This document shows, in pieces, positions 29,135 to 38,220 of a stretch of 64,000 nucleotides of DNA (position 1 is its first letter; the number at the start of each line of letters is the position of its first letter). Both the position numbers and the translations under genes were made by a program. Below the pieces are notes generated by a model. The model did no database searches, was not told the origin of the DNA, and was given only the letters and a program-made list of their open reading frames with translations. The stretch is from the NCBI GenBank assembly GCA_013141055.1, contig JABFRS010000002.1:1-64000 (forward strand). The letters run 5' to 3'. The stretch comes from Cyclobacteriaceae bacterium (lineage in GTDB: Bacteria > Bacteroidota > Bacteroidia > Cytophagales > Cyclobacteriaceae).

Positions 29135-30574
29135 ATGAAGTATCTCCTTTCTGTTTTCTCCATGATCATGTTGCTGGCCATCAGCAGTGCTGCACAAACT
29201 TCTAAACTTCAGGGAAACTGGGACGGCAGATTGTATGTTCAGGCAAATACTTCTATCAAGCTGGTCTTTCACATCAGGGACAGTATTGGTCTTAGCGCTA
29301 CAGTGGATAGTCCGGATCAGGGTGCCTTTGGTATTAAATGCGACGAAGTATCTTCAAAGGGAGATAGCGTATTCATAATTCTTAACAGACTGCGTGCAAA
29401 GTTTTCCGGATCGTATTCAGTTGAAAAAGACACTGCCATGCTGAAAGGAAACTGGCAACAGGGTCCGGCCAAACTTCCATTAAATCTTCGCCGGTCTAAT
29501 CTTGCTCAAACGAAATTGGATCGTCCTCAGCAACCCAAAGAACCTTTTGCCTACAATGTGGAAGATGTCCAGTATTCAAGTAAAGATGGAAAAGTAACGT
29601 TAGGTGCGACCCTCACAACACCCAAAGGCGATAAGAAGTATCCTGCAGTTATTCTCATCACCGGTAGCGGTCAGCAGGATCGGGATGAAACACTTCTCGG
29701 CCACAAGCCTTTCTGGGTGATCGCCGATTATCTGACAAGCAAAGGCTACGCAGTATTGCGTGTAGATGACAGGGGAGTAGGAAAATCCAAAGGCGACCTG
29801 ACCAAAGCAACTTCCCTTGATTTTGCAGAAGACGTCATAACATCTCTGGAGTTTTTGAAAAAACACAAGTCTATTGATGTGAATGCCATTGGACTGATAG
29901 GACACAGTGAAGGTGGTCTGATCGCTTCTCTTGTTTCTTCCAGACGAAAGGACATCGCATTCATGATCCTGTTGTCGTCTCCTGGTGTTACAGGCAGTAA
30001 GATCGTTGAAGAACAAGGTATGGCAGTTATTAAGAGCAATGGTGTCAGTGCATCGGTTGCCGAAGAACTCCGGCCTTTAACGAAAGAAAGCTATAGAATA
30101 ATTATCAGTGCCGCTACAAAGGAAAAAGCTCATGAGGAATTCCTGTCAGTTGTGAAGGCATGGTATCCCAAGGCTTCAACCCAGGCACGCCAGGTGATCG
30201 GTGCTACTACTGAACAGGAGGCAGCCACTTATGCAAAGCGCTCTGTCGATCAGTTGTACAATCCATGGTTTCGTTTCTTCCTTGAACATGATCCTGCAGC
30301 GGAGTTGAAGAAATCGTCCTGTCCTGTTCTTGCATTGTTTGGTGAAAAAGACATTCAGGTGTTGCCTTCTCAAAACAAGGAACCGATGACCCAAAGTCTG
30401 AAGGCAAGCAGGAAGAAATCCGGCTATGAAGTAGTAGAGATGCCGGGATTGAATCATTTATTTCAGCATTGTAAAAAATGTTCTGTAGATGAGTATGCTG
30501 TGCTAAGTGAAACTTTTGCTCCCGAAGTATTGGAGAAGATGGCGCAGTGGCTTAATACCAATGTGAAAAAATAG
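29135..30574 (+). CDS. Secreted alpha/beta hydrolase with N-terminal beta domain
   Basis: 479 residues. Signal peptide (MIMLLAISSAAQT), an N-terminal beta-rich region of about 120 residues (KLQGNWDGRL ... LKGNWQQGPAKLPLNLRR), and a C-terminal alpha/beta hydrolase. Catalytic elements: nucleophile Ser in GHSEGG, oxyanion HG-type segment ITGSGQQDRDE, acid Asp in FGEKDIQVLP and His in PGLNHLFQ. A secreted serine hydrolase (esterase or peptidase) acting in the periplasm is likely. The gene lies 3 bp after the DoxX-like gene and 6 bp before the deacetylase. Confidence 0.86.
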   Translation: MKYLLSVFSMIMLLAISSAAQTSKLQGNWDGRLYVQANTSIKLVFHIRDSIGLSATVDSPDQGAFGIKCDEVSSKGDSVFIILNRLRAKFSGSYSVEKDTAMLKGNWQQGPAKLPLNLRRSNLAQTKLDRPQQPKEPFAYNVEDVQYSSKDGKVTLGATLTTPKGDKKYPAVILITGSGQQDRDETLLGHKPFWVIADYLTSKGYAVLRVDDRGVGKSKGDLTKATSLDFAEDVITSLEFLKKHKSIDVNAIGLIGHSEGGLIASLVSSRRKDIAFMILLSSPGVTGSKIVEEQGMAVIKSNGVSASVAEELRPLTKESYRIIISAATKEKAHEEFLSVVKAWYPKASTQARQVIGATTEQEAATYAKRSVDQLYNPWFRFFLEHDPAAELKKSSCPVLALFGEKDIQVLPSQNKEPMTQSLKASRKKSGYEVVEMPGLNHLFQHCKKCSVDEYAVLSETFAPEVLEKMAQWLNTNVKK

Positions 30575-30580
30575 TACTTC

Positions 30581-31483
30581 ATGCTGAAGATCGCCTGGAC
30601 CGAATCATACGTCCTCTCATTGCCGCCTCATCATCGTTTTCCGATGAGCAAGTATGAGATTCTGCCTCAGCAATTACTTCATGAAGGAACTATCAAAGAA
30701 GAGAATATTTTTCGTCCAACCGCGATTGATGATAAATGGATCCTCCTTACCCATGAGGAAAACTATTATCATGCATTAAAAAACCTTCTGCTCACTCCTA
30801 AAGAAGTAAGAAGAACAGGATTCCCTCTATCGCAAGAGCTTGTCGATCGCGAGGTGATCATTGCGCAGGGTACATTGCTTTGTACACATCACGCTTTACA
30901 GAACGGGGTGGCTATGAATATCGCCGGCGGAACGCATCACGCCTTTACCGGCAGGGGAGAAGGATTTTGCTTGTTGAATGATATTGCCATCGCTTCCAAT
31001 TATCTGCTGCATGAAAATCTTGCGAAGAAAATTCTGGTGGTTGATCTCGATGTGCACCAGGGAAATGGGACCGCTCAGATATTCAGAAATGATCCAAGGG
31101 TATTTACATTCTCCATGCACGGTGCCAACAACTATCCTTTGTTCAAGGAGAACTCCGACCTCGACATAGGCTTGCCAGATCAAACACAGGATGCATTTTA
31201 TCTGAAGACCCTTGAAACGAATCTCAACAATATTCTTGAGTCGATCGAACCGGATTTCATGTTCTTTCAATCGGGAGTGGACATCCTGGAAACTGATGCG
31301 CTGGGCAAGCTGGGTATCACCCGACAGGGATGCCGGCAACGTGACAGAATAGTACTGGAGATTGCGAAAAGAAACCGCATACCCGTCGTGGCTACCATGG
31401 GTGGCGGCTATTCAAGGGATTTCAAGGATATAATTGAGGCTCACGCCAACACCTACCGTCTGGCACAGGAGATTTTCTTTTAG
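30581..31483 (+). CDS. Histone-deacetylase-family amidohydrolase
   Basis: Zinc-dependent deacetylase of the arginase/HDAC fold, 300 residues. Motifs: the active-site His pair GGTHHA (about residues 112-117), VVDLDVHQGNGT (about 152-163; zinc ligands Asp and His), FFQSGVDILE with the third zinc Asp (about 229-238), and GGGYSR near the C-terminus. Bacterial members remove acetyl groups from polyamines or small molecules (AcuC or acetylpolyamine amidohydrolase types). It begins 6 bp after the alpha/beta hydrolase. The substrate is not predictable. Confidence 0.87.
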   Translation: MLKIAWTESYVLSLPPHHRFPMSKYEILPQQLLHEGTIKEENIFRPTAIDDKWILLTHEENYYHALKNLLLTPKEVRRTGFPLSQELVDREVIIAQGTLLCTHHALQNGVAMNIAGGTHHAFTGRGEGFCLLNDIAIASNYLLHENLAKKILVVDLDVHQGNGTAQIFRNDPRVFTFSMHGANNYPLFKENSDLDIGLPDQTQDAFYLKTLETNLNNILESIEPDFMFFQSGVDILETDALGKLGITRQGCRQRDRIVLEIAKRNRIPVVATMGGGYSRDFKDIIEAHANTYRLAQEIFF

Positions 31484-31518
31484 ACGCAATCGCGCTATAT
31501 TTCCTTTTTAAAATTCGC

Positions 31519-33036
31519 ATGAAGAAAATAGATAGCAGTGCTGCTGAACGAAAAAATCTTTGGTTTGTCATTACTGCTTCTTCAGTAGGTACCCTCATCG
31601 AGTGGTACGACTTCTACATCTTTGGAACACTCTCCATAATTCTTTCAGAGCAGTTCTTCCCAAAGGATAATCCAACCGCTGCATTCCTTTCAACGCTCGC
31701 CATGTTTGCCGTGGGTTTTGTCGTGCGACCGTTTGGCGCCATTGTCTTTGGACGCCTGGGTGATCTGGTAGGAAGAAAGTATACGTTTCTGGTAACACTC
31801 GTGCTGATGGGTGTTTCTACTTTTGGTATCGGTCTCATTCCAGGATATCAGACGATCGGAATTGCTGCACCAATTCTTATACTCGTGCTTCGCATTGTAC
31901 AGGGTCTAGCTTTAGGTGGAGAGTATGGTGGTGCCGCGACCTATGTTGCTGAGCATTCGCCGAAAGGCAGACGTGGATACTTCACAAGCTTCATTCAGAC
32001 TACCGCAACTCTTGGGTTATTCCTTTCACTTGGAGTTATCCTGATCGTGCGTGAGTCAGTGGGTGTGGAAGCTTTTACTGAATGGGGATGGAGAATACCA
32101 TTTTTGCTTTCAGCGATCCTCGTTGGTATATCCATTTTCATAAGAATGAAGATGGCAGAGTCTCCCTTGTTTGCCAAAATAAAATCAGAAGGAAAGATAT
32201 CTGCCAATCCTTTAAAAGAAAGCTTTGGAAAGAAAGAGAACCTGAAGCTGGTGATGCTTGCATTGTTTGGCGCCACCGCCGGACAGGGAGTCGTTTGGTA
32301 TACGGGGCAATTCTATGCGCTTACTTTTATCCAGCGAACCTGCGGCATTGAGTTTGTACAATCTTACACGATCATCGCTATTGCGTTGGTAGTGGCCACG
32401 CCGATGTTCATTGTGTTTGGAAAACTTTCAGACACGTACGGCAGAAAGTACATCATGATGGCCGGCTTACTGCTTGCCGTTATTTGCTTCCGACCAATTT
32501 ACAGCCGGATGTTCAGTCTCAGTGATCTTTCATTGAAGACGGAAGTCCCCATGGCAAAGAACATTACGCGGAACTCAAACCCCGCACCCAATTCGGATGT
32601 GACAATAACATCCGTGAACTTTTATTCCGATCGTACCCAACGCATTGAAACGAGAAAGGAAAGCAGTGACGGGAAAGTGATCTCAACCAAAACAGAAACG
32701 AAGTTGTCACAGCGCGACTTTTGGTTTATGGTGATGTTTGTATTCACGCAGGTTCTGTTTGTTACGATGGCCTATGGACCAATCGCCGCATTCCTGGTAG
32801 AGTTATTTCCAACACGCATACGCTATACTTCCATGTCTCTTCCATACCACATTGGCAACGGTGTATTTGGCGGACTCACACCACTGGTGGCGACATCTTT
32901 ATTTGAGCTCAGTAAAACTTCTTCGAATCCTTCCGGCGATCCATTAGCAGGGTTATGGTATCCTATCGGAGTAGCCGCGGTCTGCTTCGTCATCGGAATG
33001 ATCTTCCTCAGCAACAAGGCGCCGCAAACAGAGTGA
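31519..33036 (+). CDS. MFS transporter, metabolite:proton symporter type
   Basis: 505-residue twelve-TM transporter of the MHS branch (proline/betaine, shikimate or citrate-like symporters). Hallmarks: IEWYDFYIFGT (about 24-34), GRLGDLVGRKYTF (about 78-90, the MFS GxxxDRxGRR loop), GLALGGEYGGAATYVAEHSP and the second-half GKLSDTYGRKY. Unusual for the family is a hydrophilic insertion of about 70 residues in the second half (PIYSRMFSL ... QRDFW, about residues 327-401), between two membrane segments. A single promoter region (31484-31518) is too short to judge. Substrate unknown. Confidence 0.86.
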   Translation: MKKIDSSAAERKNLWFVITASSVGTLIEWYDFYIFGTLSIILSEQFFPKDNPTAAFLSTLAMFAVGFVVRPFGAIVFGRLGDLVGRKYTFLVTLVLMGVSTFGIGLIPGYQTIGIAAPILILVLRIVQGLALGGEYGGAATYVAEHSPKGRRGYFTSFIQTTATLGLFLSLGVILIVRESVGVEAFTEWGWRIPFLLSAILVGISIFIRMKMAESPLFAKIKSEGKISANPLKESFGKKENLKLVMLALFGATAGQGVVWYTGQFYALTFIQRTCGIEFVQSYTIIAIALVVATPMFIVFGKLSDTYGRKYIMMAGLLLAVICFRPIYSRMFSLSDLSLKTEVPMAKNITRNSNPAPNSDVTITSVNFYSDRTQRIETRKESSDGKVISTKTETKLSQRDFWFMVMFVFTQVLFVTMAYGPIAAFLVELFPTRIRYTSMSLPYHIGNGVFGGLTPLVATSLFELSKTSSNPSGDPLAGLWYPIGVAAVCFVIGMIFLSNKAPQTE

Positions 33037-33043
33037 TTGCACC

Positions 33044-35365
33044 ATGGGAAAGAAGAAATCACAATGGGTAACGATTGGCAAGCGCAAGGTTGAATTATCC
33101 AATCTTGACAAAGTCCTTTTTCCTGAAGATGGAATCCTCAAGGCAGAGATCATTGAGTACTACCTGAATATTGCACCCACGCTGTTGAATCATGTAAAGG
33201 GTCGTGCATTGACGTTGATCCGTTTTCCGGATGGAATCCATGGTGAGATGTTCTATCAGAAGAATCGTCCCGAATGGGCACCGGACTGGATAGAATTTGC
33301 TACACTGGGCAAAGAAGTGAAAGACTATATCATTGCCACCGAGCCAGCAACACTGGTCTGGCTTTCCAATCTTGCCTCTCTCGAATTGCATCAGCTTCAC
33401 AGTCGCAAGCCGAAGTTTGACTTTCCCGATTACATGGTATTCGACCTGGATCCTCCGGAAGGTTATGATTTCAAAAAGATCATACCCATTGCACTTGCGT
33501 TAAAAGAATACATTGAAAGCTTTGGATATACTGCTTTCGTAAAGACTACCGGGGGAAAGGGAATTCACATCTGTTGTCCTCTGGAAGCCAAATGGGATTT
33601 CCACACAGTATTTGAAGCGGCTCAGTTGATTGCCCAACCTTTTGTGGACCGATATCCCAATGAGACTACGCTCCATATTAAAAAGGAAGCACGCAAGGGA
33701 AGAGTGCTGATTGATATCTATCGCATTCGTTCCGGACAGAGTATTGTATCTCCTTACAGCTTGCGCGGAAGAGTAGGTGCACCTGTCTCCATGCCATTAA
33801 CATGGGATGAATTGGTGGAGCTGAAGAATCCTGTTGAGCACAACATCAGAAATGCTCTTGCTAAAGTTTTAAAAGACGGTGATGCATGGGAAGGGATCGG
33901 CGCTTATTCCGTTGAACTTCATACTCACCGTAAGAAAGTAGTTCCGAAACAGCTTCCTCCCAATAAAAAGCATAAGACTCCTGAACAATTGGAGTCGTAT
34001 GAGAAGAAGCGTGACTTTAAGAAGACTTCTGAACCCGGCGCAGCCATCGATGAAGGAAGCGGAAGCAACTTCGTAGTGCATCGTCATCATGCGTCGCATC
34101 TGCACTATGACCTGAGATTGGAAAAAGACGGAGTGCTGAAATCATGGGCAGTGCCAAGAGGCTTGCCGCCGCATCCCGGTGTCAAGAGACTGGCGGTGCA
34201 GACAGAAGATCACCCCATGAAGTATCTCACCTTTAGCGGAACCATTCCCAAAGGAGAGTATGGCGGTGGTGAGATGTGGATCTATGCACAGGGAAAATAC
34301 CAGATCACAAAAGATAAAAAAGACGGTTTCTATTTTCGTTTGAATAGCAAGGAAGTAAATGGTGAATACCGCATTTATAACATTAAGAACAAGGAATTTT
34401 TGCTGGAGCGTGTGGATACCCCTCAGATCAATTATCTGAGTGATACCATTGAGCCCATGCTTTCCGATATTTCAGAGACCGTGCCCGTCAGCAAGGATTA
34501 TATCTATGAGATAAAATGGGATGGCATCCGTGCGCTGATCTCTGTCGATGAAGGGCAGATAAGGATACGAAGCCGCAATCACAACGACATTACAAATCAG
34601 TTTCCTGAATTGCTGATACCCGACAAGGCATTCCGTGTCAATGGTGCTTTGTTTGATGTGGAGATTGTTTGCCTGGATAAAAGTGGAAAGCCTGAATTCA
34701 AAAAAGTGATCAACCGACTGATGAGCGCCGGCGAAACCAATATTCAGAAGCTGAGTAAAAGCAATCCTGTCAACTGCTACATCTTTGATTGTCTTTATAT
34801 GGATGGCCGCTCGCTGGTGAACGAACCCCTGATGAAAAGAAAAGAATTCCTCAAGGATGCTGTAAAGACCGACACGCCATATCGCGTGAGTGAGTTTATA
34901 GAAGATGGTGAATCACTGTTTGCTGCCGCACGCGAACATGCTCTTGAGGGCATCATGGCCAAGCGGAAAGACGGCAAGTATCTTCCCGGACGAAGAAGTG
35001 ATCTGTGGCTTAAAGTGAAAGTAAGGCAGACGGCAGATTGCTTCATCATAGGATATACTGAAGGCAAAGGAAACCGCAATGCAACGTTTGGCGCACTGCA
35101 GATTGCAGAGAATGTAAACGGCGAACTTTATTATCGCGGAAAGGTGGGAACCGGATTTGATGATGAGATGATCCGGGAAATTTTAAAAGAGATCAAAAAA
35201 CAAAAGGAAACAAAAAAACCTTCCCTCAAGGGAGGAAAGGTTGTTGATGAAAAGATCACTGTGTGGATTGAACCGGTGATCGTTGCCGAGATCAGCTACT
35301 CCCAGCTCACCAAAGATCAGATGTTCCGTGAGCCGGTGTTCGTGCGACTGCGACCTGATCTTTAA
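33044..35365 (+). CDS. ligD: Multidomain DNA ligase D (POL-PE-LIG order)
   Basis: Bacterial non-homologous end-joining enzyme, 773 residues. Order: primase-polymerase domain first (about 1-290; VFDLDPP carries the metal-binding Asps, KTTGGKGIH follows), then the 3'-phosphoesterase domain (about 330-450; FVVHRHHASHLHYDLRLE, EDHP, GEYGGGEMWIY), then the ATP-dependent ligase (about 475-773; the nucleotidyl-accepting Lys in EIKWDGIR, and the distal motif LWLKVKV). This is the mycobacterial order, whereas many LigD proteins place POL last. No Ku gene is in this window. Confidence 0.93.
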   Translation: MGKKKSQWVTIGKRKVELSNLDKVLFPEDGILKAEIIEYYLNIAPTLLNHVKGRALTLIRFPDGIHGEMFYQKNRPEWAPDWIEFATLGKEVKDYIIATEPATLVWLSNLASLELHQLHSRKPKFDFPDYMVFDLDPPEGYDFKKIIPIALALKEYIESFGYTAFVKTTGGKGIHICCPLEAKWDFHTVFEAAQLIAQPFVDRYPNETTLHIKKEARKGRVLIDIYRIRSGQSIVSPYSLRGRVGAPVSMPLTWDELVELKNPVEHNIRNALAKVLKDGDAWEGIGAYSVELHTHRKKVVPKQLPPNKKHKTPEQLESYEKKRDFKKTSEPGAAIDEGSGSNFVVHRHHASHLHYDLRLEKDGVLKSWAVPRGLPPHPGVKRLAVQTEDHPMKYLTFSGTIPKGEYGGGEMWIYAQGKYQITKDKKDGFYFRLNSKEVNGEYRIYNIKNKEFLLERVDTPQINYLSDTIEPMLSDISETVPVSKDYIYEIKWDGIRALISVDEGQIRIRSRNHNDITNQFPELLIPDKAFRVNGALFDVEIVCLDKSGKPEFKKVINRLMSAGETNIQKLSKSNPVNCYIFDCLYMDGRSLVNEPLMKRKEFLKDAVKTDTPYRVSEFIEDGESLFAAAREHALEGIMAKRKDGKYLPGRRSDLWLKVKVRQTADCFIIGYTEGKGNRNATFGALQIAENVNGELYYRGKVGTGFDDEMIREILKEIKKQKETKKPSLKGGKVVDEKITVWIEPVIVAEISYSQLTKDQMFREPVFVRLRPDL

Positions 35366-35375
35366 ACTCTGGCTA

Positions 35376-36110
35376 CTACTGAGTTACCGTTCCGCTCGTT
35401 CCAAAGAACTTCCCTCCATTGATATAAGGAGAATCTGCCGTAATGTGGTAATGATAGATTCCATCCGGATAGTCTTCTGTCACAGAGGTATGTCCGTGAT
35501 AGGTATCAAGGTCAGCACTGGTAAGTGTCTTTCCGCTTTCCAGTGGACCATATACAGGGAAGCCATCCAGTAAGAATCCTATCAGGCCGGCTTTGCTCGT
35601 AGTGCTTGTGATATAAAGCGGCTCAACATGATAGTGATACTGTCCTGTCTGTTGTGGATGACCATTGTACTGATCAAATGAATTGATCTCATTGGTGAGT
35701 GGTTGATTCGGCCCGGCGAACTGATTGAAAAGTGGAACACCATTGATGGAGATTCCCATCGGCCCCAGTGATGTAGCGGCTTTTGTAGATGCCTCCTTGG
35801 GATTGAGTGGTATTTTAAAAACATAATTCTGCTCTTTTATGGTATTCGGGTTGATGGCGAAATTTGCGTTCGTTCCGTTGTAGGCTTCATATCGGCTGTC
35901 TGCCACACCGAAGTAAGGACTCTTGTGATTGGGAATGGCAGTGGTCTTGAAAACAATAAAATCACCTTCGACATAGATTGTTACAGAGGATGCATATTTC
36001 TTCGTAAACACTTCAGGTAGGGTTGTGTTGGTAGCAGGGGATACCTCATCCTTCTTACAGGAAACAGAGAGCGATACAAGTACAATGATGAAAAGCGATG
36101 TTAGTTTCAT
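35376..36110 (-). CDS. YHYH-domain lipoprotein
   Basis: 244 residues. Lipoprotein signal (lipobox SVSCKK, Cys about residue 18) and a periplasmic domain with the repeated motif from which the family is named: QYHYHVEPLYI and DGIYHYHITADSPY, plus DTYHGHTS. The His-rich pattern suggests metal binding. It is the last gene of the minus-strand SCO-YwqK-YHYH group, 7 bp after YwqK. Its role with SCO in metal handling is inferred from position; the biochemical function is unknown. Confidence 0.85.
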   Translation of the reverse strand: MKLTSLFIIVLVSLSVSCKKDEVSPATNTTLPEVFTKKYASSVTIYVEGDFIVFKTTAIPNHKSPYFGVADSRYEAYNGTNANFAINPNTIKEQNYVFKIPLNPKEASTKAATSLGPMGISINGVPLFNQFAGPNQPLTNEINSFDQYNGHPQQTGQYHYHVEPLYITSTTSKAGLIGFLLDGFPVYGPLESGKTLTSADLDTYHGHTSVTEDYPDGIYHYHITADSPYINGGKFFGTSGTVTQ

Positions 36111-36117
36111 AGGGAGT

Positions 36118-36690
36118 TTATTGATAGATACCTTTTTCGTTTATTAATGAATAGCAAAGTCGGGCGTTGGTGAGTCCGTACTTTCTTCCGTTGCGGACCA
36201 TAAAGTTGATATAGGTCTTTCCGTTGTCGCGCCAGCCGATGGCACTTACTTCTTTCCCATCAGCATAGGTGAACAGGTGAAGAGGCTTTCCGTTTTCATA
36301 CCACTCCTTAAAAGTGCCGTGATACTGACCTTCTGCAAACTGATATTCGAAACGCTGATTGCCGTTGGGCCACCATCCCTGATGAATTCCTTCTTTCTCA
36401 CCCTGACTATACAATCGTGATGATTCTTTCACTCCGCTGAGATACCAGGTGAGTGTTTCACCATGAAGCAATCCTTCTTCATAACGTGACTGGCTTCTGA
36501 TCTCTCCGGTCTCATAGAACTCGGTGACCAGGCCACTGAACAGCTTGTCGTGATACATGAGAAACTTCCCCTGCTGTTGAAGCTCAGGATTATTCTTGTT
36601 CACTGCCGTGGTTCCCGGACTCATTGTATTGGAACAATGGGTCATCCAGAGGAGCATCACAAGAAGACATACTGTTCTAGGAATTCGCAT
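36118..36690 (-). CDS. YwqK-like MORN-repeat lipoprotein
   Basis: 190 residues with a lipobox (MTHCS) and five MORN-type repeats of about 23 residues (for example GLVTEFYETGEIRSQSRYEE, GETLTWYLSGVKESSRLY), the YwqK-family pattern (annotated as a toxin-antitoxin family antitoxin, but often just a structural repeat). It overlaps the end of the SCO gene by 14 bp, so they are translationally coupled. No nuclease toxin partner is near, so an antitoxin role is unlikely here. Confidence 0.83.
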   Translation of the reverse strand: MRIPRTVCLLVMLLWMTHCSNTMSPGTTAVNKNNPELQQQGKFLMYHDKLFSGLVTEFYETGEIRSQSRYEEGLLHGETLTWYLSGVKESSRLYSQGEKEGIHQGWWPNGNQRFEYQFAEGQYHGTFKEWYENGKPLHLFTYADGKEVSAIGWRDNGKTYINFMVRNGRKYGLTNARLCYSLINEKGIYQ

Positions 36691-37327
36691 GCTGCATTTC
36701 TTTTTTGAGGATGTGAATGTCTTCGATCAGTCGTTCGATCTCTGTGGGATTCGTTCCGTTGTAAACTCCACGGATTCTCTTTTGTCCATCGAGAAGGATG
36801 AAATTCTCAGTGTGAAGAAATTCATTCTCACTTTTCTTAAGCCCCACTTCTTCGTCGGCGAAATATCCCTGGCGTGCAATCGTATAGATCTGCTTGCGAT
36901 CACCGGTCAGCAAATGCCACTTTCCTTTTTGTACGTTATGACTGTTGGCATATTCTTTCAACCTGGGAACGCTGTCAAGATCGGGTGTCACGGAGTGGGA
37001 GAGCAGCGTGATCATGTCGTCGTCTTTGAAAGATGACTGAACATTCTCCATGCTCTTTGTGAGCCTTGGACAAATACCAGGACAGATCGTAAAGAAAAAG
37101 TCTGCCACTACAATTTTGCCTTCGATGTTTTTGTCGGTGATCGTATCTCCATCCTGATCAACAAATGAAAATGTCGGAAGACTATGGATGGCAGCATACT
37201 CCGGTGTCTCAGTGGATATCCATTGTGGTGTGAAATCGGGAGTATTGAAGAACGGCAGGGTTTCAGGTTCCTTCGTGCAACCAGCAATCAGAATTGTTAT
37301 AAAGATCAGACCGAACAGCGTACGCAT
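36677..37327 (-). CDS. SCO1/SenC family copper-binding protein
   Basis: Thioredoxin-fold copper chaperone or assembly factor, 216 residues, anchored by a lipobox (LIAGCTK). The metal-binding CxxxC is present as C82PGIC86 in FFFTICPGICPRLT, with the distal His in FLHTENFILLD (about residue 172). SCO proteins load copper into cytochrome oxidase or act as redox sensors. It stands downstream of the sigma-Spy genes and upstream of YwqK and YHYH, all on the minus strand, in what looks like a copper or envelope-stress cluster. Confidence 0.9.
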   Translation of the reverse strand: MRTLFGLIFITILIAGCTKEPETLPFFNTPDFTPQWISTETPEYAAIHSLPTFSFVDQDGDTITDKNIEGKIVVADFFFTICPGICPRLTKSMENVQSSFKDDDMITLLSHSVTPDLDSVPRLKEYANSHNVQKGKWHLLTGDRKQIYTIARQGYFADEEVGLKKSENEFLHTENFILLDGQKRIRGVYNGTNPTEIERLIEDIHILKKEMQHANS

Positions 37328-37395
37328 CTTGTGATTAGTTTCTATAACTATAAGATGACGTTTGGAAGAGAAACTTGCGGTCAGTTATAAGATTT

Positions 37396-37893
37396 TTATC
37401 TCTTTCCTGGACCCGGTCCCTGACCCGGGCCTTTTGGAGGTGCCATCATCTTCAGAACTTCCTGAATGATAGCATCAAACTTCGTTGCCTGATCCGGCGT
37501 GCAGAGGGCACGAACCTTCACAAAATGATCAAACGTGGTCATCTCAATCTTCTTCTGAAGTCTTGAAATGGCAACGGCAGACAGCTCCGCAGAAGTGGAA
37601 TTGGAGGCAGGTAAGTAGCTGAATAACTGTTCTTTATAGAACCTGATACTATCTTCTGATGAATGCATAAGGTTGCGATGCTCGTCCATCAGCAGGCGGT
37701 AGGCCGCCCTTTGTTCTTCCGTAAATCCAACCTTATCCATCAGCAGCATTCCGGGTCCTTCCGGAGAGCGTCCTGGTCCGGGACCGCCATGGGGAGGGCG
37801 GTTCATAAATACCACTCCCAGCGTTCCAAGGTTCAGAAGAACCAACGCTACGATCATGAAGACCATGAATCTGGACTTGTCTATGTAATTCAT
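37396..37893 (-). CDS. Spy/CpxP-like periplasmic metal-sensor family protein
   Basis: 165 residues. One N-terminal membrane segment (about 8-30), a Gly/Pro-rich stretch, and an alpha-helical domain with LTxxQ-like repeats (GFTEEQRAAYRLLMDEH, CTPDQATKFDAIIQEVL), as in the CpxP/Spy family of chaperone or metal-sensing proteins. The protein stays anchored, unlike classical Spy. It is the third gene of the sigma operon, directly after the putative anti-sigma gene (3 bp), and probably a target or accessory of that regulation. Confidence 0.82.
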   Translation of the reverse strand: MNYIDKSRFMVFMIVALVLLNLGTLGVVFMNRPPHGGPGPGRSPEGPGMLLMDKVGFTEEQRAAYRLLMDEHRNLMHSSEDSIRFYKEQLFSYLPASNSTSAELSAVAISRLQKKIEMTTFDHFVKVRALCTPDQATKFDAIIQEVLKMMAPPKGPGQGPGPGKR

Positions 37894-37896
37894 AGG

Positions 37897-38184
37897 TCAG
37901 TAGTGATAGGTTGAATTAGTGAAGCCGTATTCAGCAGCGATGGTATTCATTGGATTCTCACGCGGCGACTTATTCTCCCGGATCTGCATCCACGCAAGTG
38001 CATTGATCAAGATGAGAAAGCTCATTCCAATCGCCCATTTTGTGATCATGGGAGAGGGCGTTGCCGCTTTCGCAGACTCCATCCGGTTGCGGATCTTTTC
38101 AAAAAGAAAGTGATTTGCTTCAGATCTCCTGATGCCGTCCAGGCTGTTCAGGATCTTCTCAATTTCATCTTTTCTGTTCTGCAT
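37897..38184 (-). CDS. Small single-pass membrane protein, putative anti-sigma factor
   Basis: 95 residues: a helical cytoplasmic N-terminus (about 1-45), one transmembrane helix (about 47-66, ITKWAIGMSFLILINALAWM) and a short periplasmic tail. The size and position, 36 bp after an ECF sigma gene on the same strand, are what one expects for a membrane-bound anti-sigma factor. There is no zinc-binding HxxxCxxC motif, so it would belong to a non-ZAS class. The assignment rests on synteny and topology, not on sequence identity. Confidence 0.65.
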   Translation of the reverse strand: MQNRKDEIEKILNSLDGIRRSEANHFLFEKIRNRMESAKAATPSPMITKWAIGMSFLILINALAWMQIRENKSPRENPMNTIAAEYGFTNSTYHY

Positions 38185-38220
38185 GGTCGTTAGATGTTTA
38201 TTCTGTTTAAAACTTGCGGC

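Noticed and set aside
36118..36690. Toxin-antitoxin system based on the YwqK label
   Set aside because: It is a lipoprotein with MORN-type repeats coupled to SCO; no toxin-like gene lies beside it.
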